A DNA stretch of 41,142 nucleotides from positions 1-41,142 of the forward strand of contig JAJRPS010000009.1 of NCBI GenBank assembly GCA_024280635.1, read 5' to 3'. Each line of letters begins with the position of its first letter. Position 1 is the stretch's first letter. Source of the DNA: Bacteroidota bacterium. Its GTDB lineage: Bacteria > Bacteroidota > Bacteroidia > Flavobacteriales > Flavobacteriaceae. Of the stretch, positions 35,357 through 41,142 are shown piece after piece. The position numbers were made by a program, and so were the translations under genes. The notes beneath the pieces were generated by a model. That model did no database searches. It had not been told where the DNA came from and saw only the letters and a program-made list of their open reading frames with translations.

Positions 35357-37003
35357 ATGAAAAAAGTAAATTTAATTCTAGCAATCGTTTTAGTAGCTTT
35401 TACGATAAGTTGCAAAAAGGATAAAAAAGTAAAGACCGAAGAGATTAAAAAAGAAGTAGTTAAAGAAGGAATTCAAATTTCAGATGCTGAAATGGAAGAA
35501 GGTTCTAAAATTTTCTTTGATCGTTGTGCTGGTTGTCATGGTTCAACAAGAAAAGGAGCAACAGGGCCATCTTTATTACCAGATGGTGATGGGAAATCTC
35601 CTGCAACCAAAGCATTAGGCGTAGCAGGAATTCGTGCGTTTATTGAAAATGGTACACCAGGAGGTATGCCAGAATGGAAAGGAATTCTTTCTGAACACGA
35701 AATTGAATTAATGACTCGTTTTTTACAAGTTGATCCACCGGTTGTTCCACCATTTGGATTGAAAGAGATGAAAGAAACTTGGAAATTAATTATTCCTGTT
35801 GCTGATAGACCAACAAAACCAGAACATAAACGTAATATCAAAAATTATTTTGGTGTAATTATGCGTGATGCTGGTAAAGTGGCTATTATTGATGGTGATA
35901 CCAAAGAAAGAATAGTAGTCCTAAAAACAGGATTTGCTGTACATATTTTAAGAACATCTGCTTCAGGTAGATATATTTATTCAGTAGGTCGTGATGGTAG
36001 AATTACAATGATTGATACCTATACTAAAATACCTACAATTGTTGCAGAGGTAAGAGGAGCGTTTGATTCTCGTTCTGTTGAAGTATCTAAAATGAAAGGA
36101 TACGAAGATAAATACTTAGTGTTTGGTGGATATTCTCCAAGTCATATTGCAATTATGGATGCACAAACTTTAGAACCAATTTCAGTTACTCCAACTGCAG
36201 GTAATGCTTGTGATGGAGATAAAGAATATATTGAAGAGGCTCGTGTAGCATCAATTGTAGCGTCACATACAGACCCTGTTTGGATTTGTAATATTAAAGA
36301 GAGAGGAATGGTGGATATTGTAGATTATTCTGATCCTAAAAATCCTAAAATTACTGAAATTCCAACAGCTCGTTTCTTACATGATGGTGGATTTGATTCA
36401 ACAGGACATTATTTCTTAGTAGCAGCAAATGCATCTAATAAGATTGTAGTAATAGATGTGCCTAACAAAAAATTAGTTAAAATTATTGAAACAGGAATTA
36501 AACCTCACCCAGGTAGAGGAACCAATTTAAAAACTAAATACGGTAATGTTTGGGTAACGTCTCACTTAGGTGAAAATAAATTATCATTTATTAAAACAAA
36601 TCCTGGAAAAGGACAATGGACAGTTGTTAAAGAAGTTAAAGCACCAGGAGCAGGTGGAGGAGCATTATTTGTAAAATCTCACCCAAAATCAAAACATTTA
36701 TGGGTGGATAGAACTTTAAATCCTGATGCTAAATTAAACTCAGTTGTTGATGTTTTTGATTCGTATACTTTAGAACATGTTGCTACATTACAAGCGCCAG
36801 AAGGTGTTGATGGTAGAGCGGTACATTTTGAATACAACAAAGCAGGTAATGAAGTATGGGTGTCTTACTTTATGGGTAAAAAGAATGCTATTGTAATTTA
36901 CAATGATAAAACCTTAAAAGTTAAAGAAATTATTCAAGGTGACTGGGTAGAAAATCCAACAGGTAAATTTAATGTGTACAACACTACACATGATGTTTAC
37001 TAA
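35357..37003 (+). CDS. nirS: cytochrome cd1 nitrite reductase (NO-forming), predicted lipoprotein
   Basis: Reduces nitrite to NO outside the cytoplasm. 548 residues: lipoprotein signal with lipid Cys19, a cytochrome c domain with CAGCH at 57-61 and Met in GGMPEW, then the eight-bladed heme d1 propeller. Diagnostic segments are AVHILRTSASGRY (proximal d1 His), ASHTDP and FLHDGG (the two catalytic His), PHPGRG, and the C-terminus TGKFNVYNTTHDVY. Start 35357 is chosen: an ATG at 35303 would lie at the transcription start and spoil the signal peptide. The leader just before the ATG repeats ACAAAT three times. Most cd1 enzymes are soluble; the lipid anchor is notable. No d1-heme synthesis genes are in the window. 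Confidence 0.96.
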   Translation: MKKVNLILAIVLVAFTISCKKDKKVKTEEIKKEVVKEGIQISDAEMEEGSKIFFDRCAGCHGSTRKGATGPSLLPDGDGKSPATKALGVAGIRAFIENGTPGGMPEWKGILSEHEIELMTRFLQVDPPVVPPFGLKEMKETWKLIIPVADRPTKPEHKRNIKNYFGVIMRDAGKVAIIDGDTKERIVVLKTGFAVHILRTSASGRYIYSVGRDGRITMIDTYTKIPTIVAEVRGAFDSRSVEVSKMKGYEDKYLVFGGYSPSHIAIMDAQTLEPISVTPTAGNACDGDKEYIEEARVASIVASHTDPVWICNIKERGMVDIVDYSDPKNPKITEIPTARFLHDGGFDSTGHYFLVAANASNKIVVIDVPNKKLVKIIETGIKPHPGRGTNLKTKYGNVWVTSHLGENKLSFIKTNPGKGQWTVVKEVKAPGAGGGALFVKSHPKSKHLWVDRTLNPDAKLNSVVDVFDSYTLEHVATLQAPEGVDGRAVHFEYNKAGNEVWVSYFMGKKNAIVIYNDKTLKVKEIIQGDWVENPTGKFNVYNTTHDVY

Positions 37004-37027
37004 ACATTGAAAATAAAATTTTAAAAA

Positions 37028-37059
37028 GGCAAATATAATGTATATTTGCCTTTTTTTTT
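37028..37059 (+). terminator. Terminator after nirS, with embedded -7-like box
   Basis: GGCAAATATA-atg-TATATTTGCC then T9. The right arm contains TATATTTG (37041-37048), a perfect TAnnTTTG word, so the same bases might start transcription of the receptor gene whose ATG lies 37 bases on. No -33 partner was found. Confidence 0.75.
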
Positions 37060-37084
37060 AAAAAACTATATAAAAAACAACAAG

Positions 37085-39088
37085 ATGAAACAATACAAAA
37101 TGCTAGCCGCTTTTTTAGTTTGTAACATGAGTTTGTTACAGGCTCAAACAACTTCAATAGACTCCATTAAAACACATCAATTAAAAGAGGTGGTGGTAAC
37201 AGCACAATTTGCACCTACTACAGAAAAAAATGCAGTATATAAGGTAAAAGTAATTAGTCAAAAAACTATTGATGCAAAAGCTGCTAATAACTTGACAGAA
37301 TTGCTACAGCAAGAGCTAAATGTTGATTTATCTGCTAATTCGGCATTTGGTACAAGTTTAGAGTTACACGGTGTCTCTAAAGAAAATATAAAGATATTAG
37401 TAGATGGAGTACCATTAATAGGTAGAGTAAATGGAACCTTAAACTTAAATCAAATTAATCTTGACAATGTGGCAAGAATTGAAGTGATAGAAGGTGCGGT
37501 ATCTGTTTTTTATGGTACAGATGCTTCAGGAGGAACCATAAATATTATTACCAAAAATAAAATTGAAAATGATTTTGCAGCCAACTTAAAATTGTTTTAT
37601 GAATCTATAGCCGCAAGAAGTGTATCAGGTTCTGTTGCTGCTAATTTTGGTAAAAACCTAGTAAGGTTTGAAACGGGTAAATATAGTTTTAACGGTTTAA
37701 ATACCAATGATGATTTTAAAAGAACTTTAAATTGGGCATCTCGTAATAACTATTACGGAAATGCAAAATACGTTAGAGAAATAGGAAACTTTAAAGTAAA
37801 CCTATCCACCAATATGTCAGAAGAATTATTGAATACATTAGGTGAGGTAAAAGCAAGCACACATAAAGCAAAAGATATTGATTATGTTACACGCCGTTGG
37901 GATAATACACTAAATGTTAATGGAACAATTGGAACTGCTAATTTTATAGACGCAACATTTTCATATTTAAACTATAACCGTTTTGATAACCTATATCGTT
38001 ATGATGAAACAACAAATACAACAACATTATTAGAAGGAGATGTAGATGGTAATGAATTTACAACCTATTTTGCAAAAGCTCAATATGGAAAAAATAACAC
38101 CTTAAGTAAATTTAACTATGTCGTAGGGGTAGAATATCAATCAGATAAAGGCGTAGGAGATCGTATTTTAAACACAGAACAAACAGTAGAAAATACCTCT
38201 ATTTTTGGAAGTGTTAATTATAAATTATTTGATAAATTAGTAATTCAACCAGGAGCAAGATATACCAATAACAGTACTTTTGGAGGGCTAATTTCTCCTG
38301 CATTAAACTTAAAATTAAAAATAAATAATAGCAATACAGTACGGATGTCATATGCTAACGGATTTAGAGCACCAAGTATTAAACAATTGTATTTAGATTG
38401 GCATCCAACTTTTGGTCCATTTACTTATAACATTACAGGTAATGAAGATTTAGAAGTTGAGGCCTCAAACAATTTTAATCTACAATACACCTATGTAAAA
38501 CATTTTGCAAATTGGGGGTGCATTACAGTAGATCCTTCTGTTTATTATAATGAAACAAAAAATTTAATAGGATTGAGTAATATGGTTGCTTTTTCACGTC
38601 ACTATATTAATTTAAATAAAACAAAAACATTAAGCACCAATTTAAATATTAAATACGTGCCTAATGCCAATTTAACATTCAATATAGGTATTGCTTATTT
38701 AGGAAGGTATTTTGAGTATACAGATAAATTTGATTCAGACGGATTCATGTTTACTCCATCAGTAAATGCTGGGTTATCATATGTATATCAACCTTTTGGG
38801 TTAACCTTAAATTCTTTTTATAAGTTTACAGGAGAAAAAGATGGGCATTATATTAAAAAAGTATCCGGAACACCAACCTTATTTGAAAATACAAGAGATA
38901 GTTTTAGTAATTTAGATATTTCACTTAGTAAATCGTTATTGAATAAAAAAATGACAATATCAATAGGAGCTAAAAATATATTAGATGTTACTGATGTTGA
39001 AACATTTAATCAAATAGGAGTAGCTCATAATAGAGATATGCAACTTTGGGGAGCAAGTTACTTTATTCAAACAAAATTTAATTTTTAA
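37085..39088 (+). CDS. TonB-dependent outer-membrane receptor
   Basis: 667 residues from the ATG at 37085, which gives a proper signal peptide (MLAAFLVCNMSLLQAQ); an ATG at 37046 does not. A TonB box-like LKEVVVTAQ is followed by the plug domain (AANNLTELLQQELNVDLSAN, VLVDGVPL-like ILVDGVPLIGRVNG, IEVIEGAVSVFYGTDASGGTINIITK) and a 22-strand barrel with a typical aromatic C-terminus (FIQTKFNF). The substrate is unknown; its place after nirS suggests a metal or cofactor used by the respiratory enzymes (iron, heme or copper). That is inference. Confidence 0.9.
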   Translation: MKQYKMLAAFLVCNMSLLQAQTTSIDSIKTHQLKEVVVTAQFAPTTEKNAVYKVKVISQKTIDAKAANNLTELLQQELNVDLSANSAFGTSLELHGVSKENIKILVDGVPLIGRVNGTLNLNQINLDNVARIEVIEGAVSVFYGTDASGGTINIITKNKIENDFAANLKLFYESIAARSVSGSVAANFGKNLVRFETGKYSFNGLNTNDDFKRTLNWASRNNYYGNAKYVREIGNFKVNLSTNMSEELLNTLGEVKASTHKAKDIDYVTRRWDNTLNVNGTIGTANFIDATFSYLNYNRFDNLYRYDETTNTTTLLEGDVDGNEFTTYFAKAQYGKNNTLSKFNYVVGVEYQSDKGVGDRILNTEQTVENTSIFGSVNYKLFDKLVIQPGARYTNNSTFGGLISPALNLKLKINNSNTVRMSYANGFRAPSIKQLYLDWHPTFGPFTYNITGNEDLEVEASNNFNLQYTYVKHFANWGCITVDPSVYYNETKNLIGLSNMVAFSRHYINLNKTKTLSTNLNIKYVPNANLTFNIGIAYLGRYFEYTDKFDSDGFMFTPSVNAGLSYVYQPFGLTLNSFYKFTGEKDGHYIKKVSGTPTLFENTRDSFSNLDISLSKSLLNKKMTISIGAKNILDVTDVETFNQIGVAHNRDMQLWGASYFIQTKFNF

Positions 39089-39115
39089 ATAAAGTGAATT
39101 ACTTAAAAAATATAA

Positions 39116-39123
39116 TATCTTTG
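39116..39123 (+). promoter_or_regulatory. -7 box of the lipoprotein cytochrome c gene
   Basis: TATCTTTG, 41 bases before the ATG. No TGA-N6-TCA dyad stands at the spacing seen in nirS, ric and the barrel gene, and no leader hairpin is present. Confidence 0.5.
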
Positions 39124-39164
39124 TAAAACGAAAAATAAATAACAGTTAAAATAAAACAATAATT

Positions 39165-39692
39165 ATGAAATTAAAATCGTACGCATTAGCAACATTAACA
39201 GCTATCGTTTTAATGTCTTGTGGTAAAGAGGCTAAAAAAGCAACTGACTCAGTAAAAGAAACTACTAAAACAGTAGTAAAAGACGTCAAAGAAACTACTA
39301 AAGATGTAGTAAAAGATATTAAAGAAGAAGTAACAGAAGTAGTTACTAAAAAAGAAGCAACGGCAGAGCAATTAGCTTCAGGTAAAGCCATTTATGGTAA
39401 ATTATGTGTAGCATGTCATCAAGCAAATGGACAAGGGATACCAGGTGCTTTCCCGCCAGTTGCAAAATCTGATTATTTAAATGAAAATGCAGAACGTGCA
39501 ATTGAAATTGTTTTAAAAGGGAAAACAGGAGAAATTACAGTAAACGGTGTGAAATATAATAGCGCTATGACTCCACAACCATTAAACTCTCAAGAAATAG
39601 CAGACGTATTGACGTATGTATATCACTCTTGGGACAATAGTAAAACAGTTGTTACTAAAGAATTAGTAGAAACGGTAAAAGCTAAGTTATAA
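39165..39692 (+). CDS. monoheme cytochrome c lipoprotein with 11-residue repeat tether
   Basis: 175 residues. Lipoprotein signal (AIVLMSC, lipid Cys19), then a highly charged tether with three 11-residue units at 30-40, 41-51 and 52-62 (VKETTKTVVKD, VKETTKDVVKD, IKEEVTEVVTK), predicted helical. A class I cytochrome c domain follows, with CVACH at 81-85 and the axial Met135 in SAMTPQP. It probably passes electrons from the respiratory chain to NirS or NorC across the periplasm, the tether setting its reach. It is followed by a strong terminator. Confidence 0.88.
   Translation: MKLKSYALATLTAIVLMSCGKEAKKATDSVKETTKTVVKDVKETTKDVVKDIKEEVTEVVTKKEATAEQLASGKAIYGKLCVACHQANGQGIPGAFPPVAKSDYLNENAERAIEIVLKGKTGEITVNGVKYNSAMTPQPLNSQEIADVLTYVYHSWDNSKTVVTKELVETVKAKL
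39252..39350 (+). repeat. Three 33-bp coding repeats (11-residue units)
   Basis: Units at 39252-39284, 39285-39317 and 39318-39350. The first two differ at a few bases, the third has diverged more. They encode the amphipathic tether of the lipoprotein cytochrome. Confidence 0.75.
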
Positions 39693-39712
39693 TATCAAGA
39701 TCTATTTTTTTT

Positions 39713-39747
39713 AAAAAGGGTGCTAATTTAATTAGCACCCTTTTTTT
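39713..39747 (+). terminator. Terminator of the lipoprotein cytochrome gene
   Basis: AAAAAGGGTGCTAAT, loop TTA, ATTAGCACCCTTTTT and further T. A 15-bp perfect stem. Confidence 0.92.
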
Positions 39748-39769
39748 ACTGCCAATTTATTTTAAAAAC

Positions 39770-39813
39770 TGACATATATCATTATCTAGTATCTATATAA
39801 TATATTACTTTTG
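39770..39813 (+). promoter_or_regulatory. ric promoter with CRP/FNR-type dyad
   Basis: TGACATATATCA (39770-39781; TGA-N6-TCA) is centred 34 bp upstream of the -7 box TACTTTTG (39806-39813). Confidence 0.65.
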
Positions 39814-39818
39814 CAATA

Positions 39819-39840
39819 TAAGAGACAAAATAGTCTTTTA
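39819..39840 (+). promoter_or_regulatory. 5' leader hairpin of ric
   Basis: TAAGAGAC, loop AAAATA, GTCTTTTA: an 8-bp stem with one G-U pair, starting 6 bases after the -7 box, at the expected transcription start. Confidence 0.5.
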
Positions 39841-39859
39841 ATTTTAAATGATTTAAAAT

Positions 39860-40564
39860 ATGAATATTTCAAAAGAAAATACAGTAGCAGCAGTAGTTGC
39901 TCAAAACATAAAAGCAGCTCATGTTTTTAAAAAATATGGAATTGATTTCTGCTGTGGAGGCGGAATTTCAATAGAAAAAGCTTGTGCAAAAAAAAATGTG
40001 TCTTATACCGATTTAGAAAAAGACCTTAATAAAATAGGAGAAGTAGATAGGGCATATAACTATGATAGCTGGAAATTAGATTTTTTAATCGATCATATTG
40101 AAAACATACATCACGCTTATGTTGAAGAAAGCATACCGTTAATTTTACAGTATTCCAACAAAGTAGCAAAAGTTCATGGCGCGCACTACCCGCAAGTAAT
40201 TAAAATCAATGAATTATTTATGGCAGTGGCTCAAGAATTATCGGCACACTTAAAAAAAGAAGAGTTAATCTTGTTCCCTTATATTAAACAAATGATTCAG
40301 GCTAAAAATCAAGGAGTAAAAGCACCAGCGCCACATTTTGGAACGGTAAATAATCCAATAGCAATGATGCATGAAGAGCATGAAAATGCAGGAGATGTCT
40401 TTAAAGAAATAGCAGTATTGACAAATAATTATACACCGCCAGAAGGAGCTTGTAATACTTTTAAAGCATTATATGCAAAATTAGAAGAATTTGAAAAAGA
40501 TTTACATCAACACATTCATTTAGAAAACAACATCTTATTTCCTAAAGCTATTAATTTAGAGTAA
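39860..40564 (+). CDS. ric: iron-sulfur cluster repair di-iron protein
   Basis: Ric/YtfE/ScdA/DnrN family protein of 234 residues, which helps restore iron-sulfur clusters damaged by NO or oxidants. The N-terminal DUF542 part has the paired cysteines Cys31-Cys32 in DFCCGGGISIEKAC. The hemerythrin-like domain supplies the di-iron ligands from IDHIENIHHAYVEE, VHGAHYP, HLKKEELILFP, MMHEEHENAG and HQHIHLENNILFP. It has its own CRP/FNR-type dyad promoter next to a nitrite reductase cluster, which fits an NO-response role. Confidence 0.95.
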   Translation: MNISKENTVAAVVAQNIKAAHVFKKYGIDFCCGGGISIEKACAKKNVSYTDLEKDLNKIGEVDRAYNYDSWKLDFLIDHIENIHHAYVEESIPLILQYSNKVAKVHGAHYPQVIKINELFMAVAQELSAHLKKEELILFPYIKQMIQAKNQGVKAPAPHFGTVNNPIAMMHEEHENAGDVFKEIAVLTNNYTPPEGACNTFKALYAKLEEFEKDLHQHIHLENNILFPKAINLE

Positions 40565-40576
40565 ATGTTTAGAAGC

Positions 40577-40619
40577 TGATAAATATCAGTATACTATCTT
40601 TTATAGCGTAGTAACTTTG
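40577..40619 (+). promoter_or_regulatory. Barrel-gene promoter with CRP/FNR-type dyad
   Basis: CTGATAAATATCAG (40576-40589; TGA-N6-TCA core 40577-40588) is centred 33 bp upstream of the -7 box TAACTTTG (40612-40619). Confidence 0.65.
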
Positions 40620-40629
40620 TATTACCAAA

Positions 40630-40652
40630 ATAAAGGATAAAGTATCCTTTAT
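40630..40652 (+). promoter_or_regulatory. 5' leader hairpin of the barrel gene
   Basis: ATAAAGGATA, loop AAG, TATCCTTTAT: a perfect 10-bp stem starting 11 bases after the -7 box. Confidence 0.55.
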
Positions 40653-40685
40653 AGTTAGGAAGTTTAAAAATAAAAAATAAAAATT

Positions 40686-41142
40686 ATGAAAAAAATACTT
40701 TTTGCAATGGCAGTATCTACTCTAGGAGTAGCGTCATTATCCGCTCAACAGTTTGATTTGTCAGGGGAATTCAGACCTCGTTTTGAAAACCGACACGGTT
40801 ACAAAACATTACATTCACCAAATACAGATGGTGCAAACTTTGTATCACAGCGTACGCGTTTAAATTTTGGTTATAAAAAAGAAAAATTGCAAATATTCTT
40901 AACCATGCAAAACACTAGTGTTTGGGGAGATAAAGGTACTTTGGCAGCACAGGACAATGTAGCTCCTGGAGTGGGGACAACATTACATCAAGCTTGGGCA
41001 GAGTATAGCTTAACCGACAAAGTGTCTTTAAAAATGGGACGTCAAGAAATTGTATATGACGATTCAAGAATATTTGGTAATGTAGGTTGGGCACAACAAG
41101 CACGTAGTCATGATGCGTTTTTAGTAAAATATGTACCTAATA
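40686..41142 (+). CDS. outer-membrane beta-barrel of the alginate-export type, partial
   Basis: First 152 residues of a longer protein cut by the window end. Signal peptide MKKILFAMAVSTLGVASLSAQ is followed by FDLSGEFRPRFENRHGYKT, FVSQRTRLNFGYKKEKLQIFLTMQNTSVWGD and LTDKVSLKMGRQEIVYDDSRIFGNVGWAQQARSHDAFLVKY, the pattern of alginate-export (AlgE-like) barrels. The family name reflects homology only. Because it shares the dyad promoter of nirS and ric, a role as an outer-membrane channel for nitrate, nitrite or another small anion is more plausible than alginate export; this is inference. Confidence 0.8.
   Translation, partial: MKKILFAMAVSTLGVASLSAQQFDLSGEFRPRFENRHGYKTLHSPNTDGANFVSQRTRLNFGYKKEKLQIFLTMQNTSVWGDKGTLAAQDNVAPGVGTTLHQAWAEYSLTDKVSLKMGRQEIVYDDSRIFGNVGWAQQARSHDAFLVKYVPN

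Noticed and set aside
39095-39106. TGAATTACTTAA before the lipoprotein cytochrome gene as a fourth CRP/FNR-type site
   Set aside because: One half-site mismatches and the centre is only 19 bp from the -7 box instead of 33-34.
39146-39391. An antisense frame of 81 codons across the cytochrome tether
   Set aside because: Its Ser/Thr/Val repeats simply mirror the 33-bp repeats on the other strand.
1-41142. CRISPR array, toxin-antitoxin or restriction system
   Set aside because: No regularly spaced repeats and no matching gene pairs were seen anywhere in the window.

Overview
The window is AT-rich chromosomal DNA from a member of the Bacteroidota, most likely the family Flavobacteriaceae. The evidence is the RpoD of 287 residues without region 1.1, promoters of the TAnnTTTG type with little Shine-Dalgarno signal, a GLPGLI-family protein, a carboxypeptidase-regulatory-like/beta-barrel outer-membrane protein, and a class I ribonucleotide reductase with the ATP-cone on NrdB. 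No rRNA, tRNA, CRISPR array, insertion sequence or prophage was seen.

Layout. 1-5142: fatty-acid genes on the minus strand (fabF, partial, and acpP), divergent from purN, rnhA, a PfkB-family sugar kinase and purF. 5143-7477: a long non-coding stretch, the primary sigma factor rpoD, and a free-standing NUMOD4/HNH endonuclease-like gene. 7478-10445: an overlapping three-gene unit (FAD/NAD oxidoreductase, NapH/NosR-type membrane polyferredoxin, 59-residue lipoprotein). 10471-15381: two family-2 glycosyltransferases, era, a candidate small RNA, a small membrane protein with a MarC-family protein, and a DUF3109 protein. 15796-20938: nrdB-nrdA, a PPOX-like flavoprotein, aat and an L-threonine-dehydrogenase-like epimerase. 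21139-31962: a lipoprotein/NTF2-like/M13-peptidase operon, an epimerase, tyrS, an outer-membrane barrel with its GLPGLI partner, an unknown exported protein and a deoxynucleoside kinase.

32125-41142 is the accessory part: a nitrite/nitric-oxide respiration island. It holds norC, norB, a pentaheme c-type lipoprotein, nirS (cytochrome cd1 nitrite reductase, predicted lipoprotein), a TonB-dependent receptor, a monoheme lipoprotein cytochrome on a repetitive tether, ric/ytfE (iron-sulfur repair) and the start of an alginate-export-type outer-membrane barrel. As read, norB carries one in-frame TAG in place of an expected Trp codon while all metal ligands downstream are intact, so this copy is either freshly inactivated or contains a base error.

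The island has a shared control signature. A TGA-N6-TCA dyad of the CRP/FNR type sits 33-34 bp (centre to centre) upstream of a TAnnTTTG box before nirS, ric and the barrel gene, with a degenerate version before norC. The same four transcripts begin with a short hairpin, in three cases built around AAAGA/TCTTT. Together these suggest one regulon: nitrite enters the periplasm, NirS reduces it to NO using electrons from the small cytochromes, NorBC removes NO and Ric repairs NO damage. No heme d1 biosynthesis genes and no nosZ are in view; they would have to lie elsewhere.
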